Shown piece after piece: positions 8,693 to 17,052 of a stretch of 27,893 nt of DNA. Both the position numbers and the translations under genes were made by a program. This DNA is from CBDHHC01 sp050633205 (GTDB lineage Bacteria; Pseudomonadota; Alphaproteobacteria; Rhizobiales; CBDHHC01), in assembly GCA_050633205.1 (NCBI GenBank), contig JBOEGA010000080.1, positions 1 to 27,893 on the forward strand, in the 5' to 3' direction. The notes below the pieces were generated by a model that saw only the letters and a list, made by a program, of their open reading frames with translations, did not search any database and was not told the DNA's origin. How positions within the stretch are numbered: position 1 is the stretch's first letter; each line of letters starts with the position of its first letter.

Positions 8693-9538
8693 TTATGCGG
8701 CCTGATCCGAGTGGTGGATTGTATGCAGGCTTTGCTGCAGATTTTTGTCATCCAGCAGTTTTTGCATAACCTCTGAAAGGCGCTCAGCCCAGGCTTTCTG
8801 CCCTTCAAATGTGGAAATCAGGTCCTGTCTGATCTCAATCAGGGCGTGGGCCAATCCCCTGTTTGAGCCGTGCTGGTGCATACAATCACCTTCCAGTTCT
8901 CCTGTATATGGCACATTTTCACCAACGATGATTGACGTATCTTCACGCAGAGTATCCAGGAGTGGCCTGACTAATCTCTCATCATCATCCCAAAGTACTG
9001 TGATGTGCCAGGGACGGTGTGTTCCTTTCCAGTTATCTGTGAAACTGTGAATTGACAGCAGGGCAGGCGGTTTTCCTGCTGATAGTGTCATGTTGTCAAT
9101 CTGGGTATCAATTTCACGATGGTAAGGTGTGTGGTATGTCTCAATACGGTGCTGGCGTTCTTTTTCATCCACACTGGCATTTCCAGGAACTATTGCACCA
9201 TCGGAAAGGCGCATTATCAATGTGGGATCATCATTGCCCCTGTTCGGATCAATAAGCAGCCGGGAGTAGTTTGTCATTACTGCCGGGACATTGATCATCT
9301 CACACATCTGACGTGTTACTGATTCAACACCGATATCATAAGCAATGTGGCGCTGTAGCTGTGCTTCGTCCATTCCGAGATTGTTATATTGTTCGGGAAT
9401 ATAATTTCTGGCATGGTCGCATACGATCAGCAGGCCTGCATTAGGCTTTCCAGGTATGACTTCAAATGATTTTGAGGTATCTCTCTCTTCACTACGAGCT
9501 GCCGCGTGCAGTTGAAATTTATCTGTATTTTTTTCCAT
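8693..9538 (-). CDS. N-formylglutamate amidohydrolase family protein
   Basis: Predicted to hydrolyse N-formyl-L-glutamate to glutamate and formate, the last step of one histidine degradation route (HutG-type, PF05013), in the cytoplasm. Family motifs seen are LLIVCDHARNYIPEQYNNLG near residues 36-55, HIAYDIGVESVT, NYSRLLIDPNRG, LLSIHSFTDNW, and C-terminal NRGLAHALIEIRQDLI. The His and Asp residues of the first three are the usual metal and substrate ligands. Length is 281 residues. No hut genes lie nearby, so this paralog may act on another N-acyl amino acid. It is the first gene of a pair with DUF1244. The start at 9538 lacks a clear ribosome binding site and a slightly later start is possible. 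Confidence 0.88.
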   Translation of the reverse strand: MEKNTDKFQLHAAARSEERDTSKSFEVIPGKPNAGLLIVCDHARNYIPEQYNNLGMDEAQLQRHIAYDIGVESVTRQMCEMINVPAVMTNYSRLLIDPNRGNDDPTLIMRLSDGAIVPGNASVDEKERQHRIETYHTPYHREIDTQIDNMTLSAGKPPALLSIHSFTDNWKGTHRPWHITVLWDDDERLVRPLLDTLREDTSIIVGENVPYTGELEGDCMHQHGSNRGLAHALIEIRQDLISTFEGQKAWAERLSEVMQKLLDDKNLQQSLHTIHHSDQAA

Positions 9539-9672
9539 TGTCTGAACTGTATTTGATATGATTTGCTGTTTCTATATTTGTTTTTAAAAATAAGTTAGTG
9601 TCACAAATCTTTTACGATCGTTATAGTCAGGTTACAACTCAATATCATAATGAAGATATAAAATTTAAGAAA

Positions 9673-10965
9673 ATGTGTATTACCAAGAAACAAGAATTGC
9701 AGGATCTGTTTGGAATTGCGGTAAAATCTGCACATCCAGATCATTGTCTAGCAAAATATCTTCCTGAAATACCAGAAAATGGACATGTTATTATACTGGG
9801 AGCAGGAAAGGCTTCAGCAGCAATGGTGCGCGCTTTAGAAGATCATTACGATCAAGCGGGGCAGGCTGACAGATTATCCGGTCATGCAGTGACGAGGCAT
9901 GGATATGGTTTGCCGACGCGCTTTATTCCGCTAACTGAAGCCGGACATCCGGTTCCGGATGAAAACAGCGAATATTCAGCACGCAAAGCTCTTGAAATTG
10001 CAGAGAAAGCTGGTGATGGCGATCTGGTACTTGTTTTGCTTTCCGGGGGGGCATCTGCACTATGGTCTGCTCCGCTCAACGGATTATCTCTGGCTATGAA
10101 ACAGGATGTTACAAAATCCCTGCTACGAAGCGGAGCAGCTATTGATGAAATTAATTGCGTAAGAAAGCATTTATCCCGCATCAAGGGAGGCCGACTGGCC
10201 GCAGCTGCTTTTCCGGCCAAGGTCATGACTTTCGCGATTTCTGATGTACCACATGACGAGATTTCAAGTATCGGTTCGGGCCCAACTGTTGGCGACCCAA
10301 CTTCCCTCGGTCATGCTCTGGATATTGTGAAAAAATATAAACTGGAACTTTCTGCAGAGGTCATTTCAGCACTTCAGAATGTTTCAGCGGAGAGCCTGTT
10401 TCCTGATGATGAGAGATTGAAGAACAATGACTTTCAACTAATCGCAACACCAGGGATGGCCCTGAAAGCTGCAGAAGAAAAGCTGAAAGAACAGGGATAT
10501 GAGGTGCTTGTTCTCGGGGATTCAATTGAAGGGGAAGCCAGAGATGTTGCAGGCCAACATGCAGAGCTGGCACGTGAAAAAGCACAAGAAGGAAAAAAGA
10601 CAGCTTTGCTTAGTGGTGGAGAGCTGACTGTTACCATTAAAGGAAATGGCAGAGGTGGGCCAAATCAGGAATATGCATTAGCCCTGGCAATTGGTTTGGG
10701 TGGGCTGGAAAATGTATGGGCTTTTGCCGGAGATACAGATGGTGTCGATGGTGGTTCCGGTGAAAAGGATGATCCTGCCGGAGCGTTTATTGACCCTGAA
10801 ACCCTTCAGCGGGCGGAGCAAAAAGGACTTAATCCAGCCGTTTTTCTTGACAATAACAATTCCGGGGAGTTCTTCGATATTCTTGGAGATTTATTGGTTT
10901 GTGATGCTACACAGACCAATGTAAATGATTTTCGTGTGATATTAATAGACCCGCAAGCGGATTAA
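9673..10965 (+). CDS. gckA: Glycerate 2-kinase (GckA/TtuD, MOFRL family)
   Basis: Phosphorylates D-glycerate to 2-phosphoglycerate, feeding the serine cycle, glyoxylate or tartrate products into lower glycolysis. The N-terminal domain (DUF4147) has HVIILGAGKASAAMVRALED and LVLLSGGASALWSAP. The C-terminal MOFRL domain has LLSGGELTVTIKGNGRGGPN followed by QEYALALAIGL and FAGDTDGVDGGSG. Length from the ATG at 9673 is 430 residues, normal for the family. A GTG at 9598 would add 25 unconserved residues without a ribosome binding site, so 9673 is preferred, though its own site is weak. The nearby pyruvate kinase gene acts further down the same route, after enolase. The substrate could also be hydroxypyruvate-derived glycerate specifically. 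Confidence 0.9.
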   Translation: MCITKKQELQDLFGIAVKSAHPDHCLAKYLPEIPENGHVIILGAGKASAAMVRALEDHYDQAGQADRLSGHAVTRHGYGLPTRFIPLTEAGHPVPDENSEYSARKALEIAEKAGDGDLVLVLLSGGASALWSAPLNGLSLAMKQDVTKSLLRSGAAIDEINCVRKHLSRIKGGRLAAAAFPAKVMTFAISDVPHDEISSIGSGPTVGDPTSLGHALDIVKKYKLELSAEVISALQNVSAESLFPDDERLKNNDFQLIATPGMALKAAEEKLKEQGYEVLVLGDSIEGEARDVAGQHAELAREKAQEGKKTALLSGGELTVTIKGNGRGGPNQEYALALAIGLGGLENVWAFAGDTDGVDGGSGEKDDPAGAFIDPETLQRAEQKGLNPAVFLDNNNSGEFFDILGDLLVCDATQTNVNDFRVILIDPQAD

Positions 10966-11104
10966 TCGTTAATTTTCAGAGGAAAACTGTCGATTTTCGT
11001 TATGGTGTTTGCTAGAACCAGCTATATTATGGCGTTTTCTGCCATTGTATTATGGGAACTAATTTTAAGGATAGTCGGTTGTTTTTGCCGGGGAAGATGT
11101 GATC

Positions 11105-11560
11105 ATGAAAAATAAATTGAATGCCCTTATGATCGCGCCATTGAAGTGTTTGCCAGGATTTGTTGTGGCAATCTTCATGTGCTTATATGCCTCTACAGCA
11201 CAGGCTGATCTTAAGTTATGTAATAAAACCTCCAGTCGTGTAGGTATTGCTATCGGATATAAAGATAAGTCTGGTTGGGCTACTGAGGGCTGGTGGAATG
11301 TTGCTTCAAATACCTGTGAAACCCTGCTTAAAGGTAATCTGATTGCCAGATTCTACTACATTCACGCAATTGATTATGATCGAGGTGGTGAGTGGGGCGG
11401 CCGGTCGTTTATGTGTGCCGGAAAGAAAGCTTTTACCATTCGTGGTGTAGATGGATGTGCGAAGCGCGGGTATAAGCGGACAGGTTTTTTTGAAGTTGAT
11501 ACACGTGAAGAGAATGACTGGACCGTCAGATTGACTGATCCGGCCTCAGATGGGAGATAA
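11105..11560 (+). CDS. DUF1036 family exported protein
   Basis: Small exported protein of the DUF1036 family (PF06282), function unknown. From the ATG at 11105 an uncleaved-looking basic start is followed by a hydrophobic stretch and an Ala-x-Ala site (STAQA before DLKLC), so it should be secreted to the periplasm. The mature part shows family motifs: LKLCNKTSSRVGIAIGYKD, GWWNVASNTCETLLKG, FYYIHAIDYDRGGEWGG, and FMCAGKKAFTIRGVDGCAKR, with four or more Cys that could form disulfides. A GTG two codons earlier (11099) is possible, but ggggaa at 11090-11095 is better spaced for 11105. Its stop lies 6 bases before pyk, so the two are co-transcribed. DUF1036 beside pyruvate kinase is a recurrent alphaproteobacterial arrangement. 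Confidence 0.9.
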   Translation: MKNKLNALMIAPLKCLPGFVVAIFMCLYASTAQADLKLCNKTSSRVGIAIGYKDKSGWATEGWWNVASNTCETLLKGNLIARFYYIHAIDYDRGGEWGGRSFMCAGKKAFTIRGVDGCAKRGYKRTGFFEVDTREENDWTVRLTDPASDGR

Positions 11561-11566
11561 GGGCTA

Positions 11567-13009
11567 ATGAAAAGAGAACGACGTGTTAAGATATTAGCGA
11601 CGTTAGGCCCTTCTTCAAATACTCAGGAAAATATTCAAAAACTTTTCAATGCGGGGGCTGATGCTTTCCGCATTAATATGAGTCATACATCGCACGAAGC
11701 GGCTAAGGCGTTGCATGCTGCTATTCGGAAAACCGAGGAGGTGTGCGGGAGCACTATTGGTATTCTTGTTGATCTGCAAGGACCAAAATTGCGTGTCGGT
11801 ACCTTTGCTGACAAAAAAGTCAAGTTAAAGAAAGGGCAGTCTTTTCAATTTGATAAGGACAATACTCCTGGTGATGAAAACCGGGTTTACTTACCTCATC
11901 CGGAAATTTTTGAAGGTGTGAAAGCCGGGCAGGCGTTGCTTCTTGATGATGGCAAGTTGCGAATGAGAGTAACTGAAGCCGGTCAGGACAAGATTGTATG
12001 TGAGGTTGAGCTGGATGGGGACCTGTCCAATAAAAAGGGGGTCAGTCTTCCGGATACGCTTTTGCCTTTAAGTGCCATGTCCGATAAAGATCGCAGTGAC
12101 CTTGAATATGTTATAGGTCTGGGGGTTGACTGGGTTGCCCTGTCTTTTGTGCAGAGACCTGAGGATGTTGCTGAAGCCAGAAAAATAGCGGGTGGTAAAG
12201 CTGCTATTATGGCCAAGATTGAAAAACCTTCGGCCATAGATCATCTTGATGAAATTATTGAGCTTTCTGACGGGTTAATGGTTGCTCGCGGTGATCTGGG
12301 TGTTGAGATGCCGCTTGAGCAGGTTCCGAGTCTACAGAAAAAAATTACAAGGTCATGCCGGAAAGCCGGTAAACCTGTTGTTGTTGCCACTCAAATGCTG
12401 GAGTCCATGATTACATCTCCAGTACCAACGCGAGCTGAAGTTTCCGATGTTGCTACGGCTGTGTTTGAAGGCGCTGATGCGATTATGCTGTCAGCGGAAT
12501 CTGCAGCCGGGGATTACCCTGTTGAGGCTGTTTCCACGATGAATAAGGTCGCTTTTGAAGTGGAAGGTGGCGATTATTACAGTGATATCATTCATGCACA
12601 AAGAACTGAACCTCAGCCAACCAGTGCTGATGCGATCAGTGCAGCCGCCCGCACAATAGCAGAGACTCTGGAGTTGGCAGCTTTCATTTGTTACACATCT
12701 TCCGGGTCTACGGGACTTAGGGCTGCCAGAGAGCGGCCAAGGCAACCAATTCTTGCGGTTACGCCTCATGTTAAGACAGCAAGAAGGCTTTCACTGGTCT
12801 GGGGGTTGCATTGTGTATTAACCACTGGTGAACCGGAAAATCTGGATAACATGGTTGATCGCGCCTGCAAAGTGGCATTTCAGGAGCGTTTTGCAAAGGC
12901 TGGGGAACGTGTAATAATTTCTGCGGGGGTTCCGCTTGGAACGCCAGGAGCTACCAATATGCTAAGAATAGCATATGTTGGCGCTGACAGAGAAAATGGA
13001 AGTTCCTGA
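11567..13009 (+). CDS. pyk: Pyruvate kinase
   Basis: Converts phosphoenolpyruvate and ADP to pyruvate and ATP, the last step of glycolysis. The chain begins RRVKILATLGPSSNTQENI, then FRINMSHTSHE, LVDLQGPKLRVG (start of the mobile B domain), IMAKIEKPSAIDHLDEII with the active-site Lys, LMVARGDLGVEMP, and TQMLESMITSPVPTRAEVSD. The C domain, with AAARTIAETLELAAFICYTS, completes 480 residues, the usual length. The ATG at 11567 follows aaggg and lies 6 bases after the DUF1036 stop. The upstream gckA gene feeds the same pathway through 2-phosphoglycerate. No sequence sign of allosteric type is safe to read. Confidence 0.97.
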   Translation: MKRERRVKILATLGPSSNTQENIQKLFNAGADAFRINMSHTSHEAAKALHAAIRKTEEVCGSTIGILVDLQGPKLRVGTFADKKVKLKKGQSFQFDKDNTPGDENRVYLPHPEIFEGVKAGQALLLDDGKLRMRVTEAGQDKIVCEVELDGDLSNKKGVSLPDTLLPLSAMSDKDRSDLEYVIGLGVDWVALSFVQRPEDVAEARKIAGGKAAIMAKIEKPSAIDHLDEIIELSDGLMVARGDLGVEMPLEQVPSLQKKITRSCRKAGKPVVVATQMLESMITSPVPTRAEVSDVATAVFEGADAIMLSAESAAGDYPVEAVSTMNKVAFEVEGGDYYSDIIHAQRTEPQPTSADAISAAARTIAETLELAAFICYTSSGSTGLRAARERPRQPILAVTPHVKTARRLSLVWGLHCVLTTGEPENLDNMVDRACKVAFQERFAKAGERVIISAGVPLGTPGATNMLRIAYVGADRENGSS

Positions 13010-13098
13010 TCCTAAAGTTGTGCATACCAGACAGTATTCTACTGAGTAGTCTATAATTCTATAGCATATATTTGCATTTTTTTTATTTTCGTTCATAA

Positions 13099-13113
13099 TT
13101 GTGCAATGCACAA
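13099..13113. promoter_or_regulatory. Palindromic operator candidate upstream of phaZ
   Basis: The 15-base sequence ttgtgcaatgcacaa is a perfect inverted repeat with 7-base arms around one base. It sits 50 bases before the phaZ ATG and downstream of a TATAAT hexamer at 13052-13057. It contains TGC and GCA half sites like those bound by PHB-responsive PhaR regulators, but the spacing differs from the sites I know. The regulator is therefore a guess. Confidence 0.45.
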
Positions 13114-13162
13114 AGTTAATCCGGTCGCGGGAGAAGCCGGTTTTTGATGACAGGAAAACATT

Positions 13163-14452
13163 ATGAACTATCACGCCTATGAATTTGCCCATGCAGCACT
13201 CGGCCCCCTTAGACTTGGTGCCAAGTTAATGAAAACGCAGCTTAATATGCCTTTCAATCCTTATGGTGACAGTGAAGTTGGAAAGCAAATTAAGGCGGCC
13301 TGTGAAGTTTTTGAAGGCGTTACAAGACGCTATGGCAAGCCTGAATGGGCCATAGAAGAAGTTGCCATTGATAATGAAACATACCCGGTTCAGGAAGAAA
13401 TTGTGCTAAGCAAAACTTTTTGTGAGCTGCTGCACTTTAAAAGAGACGGGTATGAGGCAAAAGCTGACCAGCCAAAAGTTTTGCTGGTTGCTCCAATGTC
13501 CGGCCACTATGCAACTCTCCTTCGCGGCACTGTTGAAGCCATGCTCCCTGAGGCTGATGTTTATATTACTGACTGGATTGATGCCCGTGATGTTCCGGTT
13601 TATCTGGGGAATTTTGATCTTGATGACTTTGTTGATTATCTGATTGAATTTATGCAATTCCTTGGTCCTGACCTTCATGTTATTGCGGTTTGCCAACCTA
13701 CGGTTCCTGCTCTGGTTGCGACTTCAGTGATGGCTAAACTTGAGGATCCTAATCAGCCATTGTCCCTTACCCTGATGGGAGGGCCTATTGATTGCCGCAG
13801 GAACCCAACCCAAGTTAATCAGCTGGCTGAAACAAAGCCAATTGAGTGGTTTGAGAGAAGTGTACTGAATTATGTTCCATTTCCGAATCCAGGGTTCGGG
13901 CGTCGTGTGTATCCTGGCTTTATACAGCTTAGCGGATTTATGACGATGAATCTGGACAGGCATGTTACAGCGCATAAAGACCTGTTCGATCATCTTGTTG
14001 AAGGAGATGAAGATTCTGCGCAGAAGCATAAGGATTTCTATGAAGAATATCTTTCGGTCATGGATTTAACTGCGGAGTTTTACATTCAGACAGTGAAGGT
14101 TGTCTTTCAGGATTATGCTCTTGCAAAAGGGACTATGATGCACAGGGATATCCCCGTTGATTGCGGCAGCATTGTTAAAACTGCACTGATGACTGTTGAA
14201 GGGGAGAAGGATGATGTTTGCGGTCTGGGGCAAACAGAGGCTGCACAGGATCTTTGCAGTAATATCCCTGCCAACAAGAAGCTGCATTATGTTCAGCCTG
14301 GTGTTGGTCATTATGGCGTATTTAATGGAAATCGATTCCGTACAGAAATAAAACCCAGAATACTGGATTTTATTCAGATGGCACAGAATGGAACAGATTC
14401 AGGAAAGGCCAGGAAAAAGGCGGCAAAAAAGAAAGCTTCTGATAATTCATAA
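13163..14452 (+). CDS. phaZ: Intracellular poly(3-hydroxybutyrate) depolymerase
   Basis: Degrades stored PHB granules in the cytoplasm to release hydroxybutyrate oligomers. The protein has the alpha/beta-hydrolase layout of intracellular PhaZ: VLLVAPMSGHYATLLRGTVE at about 106-125, ADVYITDWIDARDVP, then HVIAVCQPTVPALVAT, where Cys177 replaces the usual nucleophilic Ser, as in the Ralstonia PhaZa1 type. The catalytic Asp probably lies in VEGEKDDVCGLGQTEAA, and His383 in QPGVGHYGVFNG. Length is 429 residues. The C-terminus is Lys/Ala rich (RKKAAKKKAS), a possible granule or polyanion contact. The ATG at 13163 follows caggaaa. It is a single gene ended by a strong terminator, with a palindrome upstream. 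No phaC or phaP lies in this window. Confidence 0.93.
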   Translation: MNYHAYEFAHAALGPLRLGAKLMKTQLNMPFNPYGDSEVGKQIKAACEVFEGVTRRYGKPEWAIEEVAIDNETYPVQEEIVLSKTFCELLHFKRDGYEAKADQPKVLLVAPMSGHYATLLRGTVEAMLPEADVYITDWIDARDVPVYLGNFDLDDFVDYLIEFMQFLGPDLHVIAVCQPTVPALVATSVMAKLEDPNQPLSLTLMGGPIDCRRNPTQVNQLAETKPIEWFERSVLNYVPFPNPGFGRRVYPGFIQLSGFMTMNLDRHVTAHKDLFDHLVEGDEDSAQKHKDFYEEYLSVMDLTAEFYIQTVKVVFQDYALAKGTMMHRDIPVDCGSIVKTALMTVEGEKDDVCGLGQTEAAQDLCSNIPANKKLHYVQPGVGHYGVFNGNRFRTEIKPRILDFIQMAQNGTDSGKARKKAAKKKASDNS

Positions 14453-14454
14453 GA

Positions 14455-14489
14455 AAATACCCCCGGTAGAAACTCTACCGGGGGTATTT
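14455..14489. terminator. Bidirectional intrinsic terminator between phaZ and the NfeD gene
   Basis: A perfect stem with aaatacccccggtag at 14455-14469 and ctaccgggggtattt at 14475-14489, extendable by one more pair to leave a 3-base loop. It is flanked by A and T runs on each side, and lies between convergent genes, so it can act in both directions. Confidence 0.9.
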
Positions 14490-14501
14490 AAATGGCATAT
14501 G

Positions 14502-14975
14502 CTAATTTATTTCTTCTACAATCAATACTGAATCATTGACATCTATTACTTTTACTTTGGTTCCGGCTGGAAGGTCCGGGCCACTGACATTCCAGGGGGA
14601 ATCGCCAACCTTTACCTTACCCCGGCCATTTTCCAGAGGAGTAATCAGAGTATAACTTTTGCCAATGAATTTCTGGCCTCTCTTGTTTAAAAGAGGCTCA
14701 TCGCTGGCAACATTAGGGTTCCAGAATTTTCTTGCAAAATAAACACTCACAATCGACAGGATGGCAAATATAACAAGTTCTGCCTGCCAGGGGATTGCAA
14801 AGGTTGCTCCCAGAAGTCCGACAATTAATGCAGCCAAGCCAAAAAATAACAAGTGAAACCCCGGTATTACAAGTTCCAGCATAAGCAGTATACCTGCTAT
14901 AATCAGCCAGTTCCATCCGCCCAGTTGGGTGAAAAAATCAATTATCAAAGAATCCACATTAAGCTCCACATGCAA
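14502..14975 (-). CDS. NfeD family membrane protein
   Basis: Short-form NfeD protein (PF01957), normally encoded with an SPFH/stomatin partner and thought to support membrane microdomain or membrane protease function. The N-terminal half has three hydrophobic helices, within WNWLIIAGILLMLELVIPGF, FFGLAALIVGLLGATFAI and LVIFAILSIVSVYFA. The C-terminal half is the OB-fold domain (GKSYTLITPLENGRGKVKVG, then GTKVKVIDVNDSVLIVEE). About 157 residues. The open frame begins with TTG at 14975. A GTG two codons later at 14969 is equally possible, and neither has a clear ribosome binding site. It follows the SPFH gene by 28 bases on the same strand, so they are one operon. Confidence 0.9.
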   Translation of the reverse strand: MHVELNVDSLIIDFFTQLGGWNWLIIAGILLMLELVIPGFHLLFFGLAALIVGLLGATFAIPWQAELVIFAILSIVSVYFARKFWNPNVASDEPLLNKRGQKFIGKSYTLITPLENGRGKVKVGDSPWNVSGPDLPAGTKVKVIDVNDSVLIVEEIN

Positions 14976-15003
14976 TGAGTGTTTTTTTATTTGTCAGCAG
15001 CTA

Positions 15004-15957
15004 TTAGCTGGATGGCACTGATCCGCCACCTCCAGATTTGCCTTTACCAAATGCTTCTTTTGAAATTTCGGCCAATCCTGCTATTGAGCCAATTACTGAA
15101 GAGGCTTCCAGTGGCAGCATAAGAACTTTCTGGTTTTTAGCAGATGCAAGTTCTTTAAGGGCATCAATATAATTATTGGCAACGAAGTAGTTGATTGCCT
15201 GCACGTCACCTTTAGAGATTGCTTCACTTACCATCTGGGTTGCCTTGGCTTCTGCTTCGGCTGCACGTTCTCTGGCTTCAGCATCACGGTATGCTGCTTC
15301 ACGGCGACCTTCTGCTGCGAGGATCTGTCCCTGCTTTTCACCTTCTGCTTTCAGGATCTGAGCCTGTCTTTCACCTTCAGCTTCGAGAATGCTTGCGCGT
15401 TTTTCCCGTTCGGCTTTCATCTGGCGGGCCATTGAGTCAACAAGATCACGCGGTGGAGCAATATCCTTGATTTCAATTCTGGTAACTTTAACGCCCCAGT
15501 TTTCTGTTGCATCATCAACTACAGTAAGGAGGCGTGCATTGATTTCATCCCGTTGAGAGAGTAGTTCGTCGAGGTCCATGGAGCCCATAACCGTACGGAT
15601 GTTGGTCATAGTGAGGTTTAGTGTAGCCCGTTCCAGCTGGTTGACTTCGTAAGACGCTTTGGCGGCGTTCAGGATCTGGAAAAATACGACACCGTCAACC
15701 TGGACCATGGCGTTATCTTTGGTGATGATTTCCTGGCTTGGTACATCCAGCACCTGCTCCATCATATTCATTTTTTTGCCAACAGTATCAATGAAAGGAA
15801 TGATGATCCCTAATCCGGGAGAGAGTGTTCTTGTGTAGCGTCCGAAGCGTTCTACTGTATAATTAAAGCCTTGCGGTACAAATTTAACTGCTGAAAAGAC
15901 CAGAATAACGGCCAGTCCAGCGATAACAAAAACGAATGTTTCCGGTCCAAATTGCAT
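15004..15957 (-). CDS. SPFH/Band 7 (stomatin-like, QmcA-type) membrane protein
   Basis: Membrane-anchored SPFH protein (PF01145) that oligomerises at the inner membrane and modulates membrane proteases or lipid domains. There is one N-terminal membrane helix (FVFVIAGLAVILVFSAV). The Band 7 domain follows: VPQGFNYTVERFGRYTRTLS, PGLGIIIPFIDTVG, VPSQEIITKDNAMVQVDGVV, and IRTVMGSMDLDELLSQRDEI. The coiled coil has a near-repeat (ILEAEGERQ, ILKAEGEKQ, ILAAEGRRE). The C-terminus ends in a flexible GKGKSGGGGS tail. Length is 317 residues, normal. The start at 15957 has gaggaaa upstream. NfeD follows 28 bases later, the standard SPFH-NfeD pair. It is divergent from folP. Confidence 0.93.
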   Translation of the reverse strand: MQFGPETFVFVIAGLAVILVFSAVKFVPQGFNYTVERFGRYTRTLSPGLGIIIPFIDTVGKKMNMMEQVLDVPSQEIITKDNAMVQVDGVVFFQILNAAKASYEVNQLERATLNLTMTNIRTVMGSMDLDELLSQRDEINARLLTVVDDATENWGVKVTRIEIKDIAPPRDLVDSMARQMKAEREKRASILEAEGERQAQILKAEGEKQGQILAAEGRREAAYRDAEARERAAEAEAKATQMVSEAISKGDVQAINYFVANNYIDALKELASAKNQKVLMLPLEASSVIGSIAGLAEISKEAFGKGKSGGGGSVPSS

Positions 15958-16088
15958 TTGATTTCCTCAAATATCTCTACTAGTTATAACGTAGTTACAG
16001 ATGGTGTGAATTATAAGGCTTGGTTAAGGCAAAAACGTTAAGAAATTGGAAGACCAGTTAAAAATGTATTTCTATCAGGAGAATTCAT

Positions 16089-16904
16089 ATGCCGGTTAAG
16101 CTGATGGGGATTGTAAATGTCACTCCGGACAGTTTTTCAGACGGTGGACAGTATTATAATGCGCAGTCTGCGATTGATCATGCTCTGAAGCTTGAGGATG
16201 AGGGAGCTGATATACTGGATATTGGCGGGGAGTCTACGCGGCCGGGTTCGGATCTGGTTTCGGTTGAGGATGAACTGTCCCGTGTTATTCCTGTGCTGGA
16301 AGGTCTGGCTGGACGTGTGTCTGCGAGACTATCGATAGATACACGTAAAGCTGAAGTTATGCGCAGAGCAGTTGAGGCTGGCGTTGATATTATTAATGAT
16401 GTGTCGGCGCTGAGTTATGATGCGGACAGTCTGGCAGTTGCTGCCGGATGCCATGCTGATATTGTTCTGATGCATGCACAAGGTGATCCCAAGACGATGC
16501 AGGATGCTCCGGAATACGGGGATGTTGTTGGTGAGATATATGCCTATCTTGAAGGTCGCATTGCTGCCTGTGTTGGGGCAGGTGTTTCCATAAAACGGCT
16601 TATTGCGGATCCTGGTATCGGGTTTGGCAAGACCGTTGATCACAATATTTCCATCGTGAGCAGGCTTAAGGAGTTTGGGGGGCTTGGCGTTCCTGTGCTT
16701 TTTGGGGCTTCTAGAAAAAGCATGATTTCGGTTATTTCAGGGGAAACTGATCCGGGGAAACGTATGCCCGGATCAATTGCCCTTGCTATTCAGGCATTTG
16801 AGAATGGTGCTGAAATTATCAGAGTTCATGATGTTGCAGAAACCCGGCAGGCTTTGGCAGTCTGGGAGAGGTGTCATCCTGACCCTGGTTTATTGAGTCT
16901 GTAA
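16089..16904 (+). CDS. folP: Dihydropteroate synthase
   Basis: Joins p-aminobenzoate to hydroxymethyl-dihydropterin pyrophosphate in folate synthesis, and is the target of sulfonamides. Motifs are in order: LMGIVNVTPDSFSDGGQYYN at residues 5-24, DIGGESTRPGSD, RLSIDTRKAEVMRRA, INDVSALSYD, LIADPGIGFGKTVDHN, VLFGASRKSMIS, and the final RVHDVAETRQA. Length is 271 residues, typical. The ATG at 16089 follows aggag at 16078-16082. glmM follows after 148 bases, the order seen in many proteobacteria. FtsH, often upstream in enterics, is not here. Confidence 0.96.
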   Translation: MPVKLMGIVNVTPDSFSDGGQYYNAQSAIDHALKLEDEGADILDIGGESTRPGSDLVSVEDELSRVIPVLEGLAGRVSARLSIDTRKAEVMRRAVEAGVDIINDVSALSYDADSLAVAAGCHADIVLMHAQGDPKTMQDAPEYGDVVGEIYAYLEGRIAACVGAGVSIKRLIADPGIGFGKTVDHNISIVSRLKEFGGLGVPVLFGASRKSMISVISGETDPGKRMPGSIALAIQAFENGAEIIRVHDVAETRQALAVWERCHPDPGLLSL

Positions 16905-17052
16905 AGATTACTTACAAATTTTGATAGATAACAAATTTCAATGATGAGAGAACTGTAATAATATTTACAAAAAGCTATCCAGATCAGGATACATTGCAGG
17001 AAATGTCCCGGATATTATATTACCGGGTAATAAACAATGAAAAGAGGCATGG

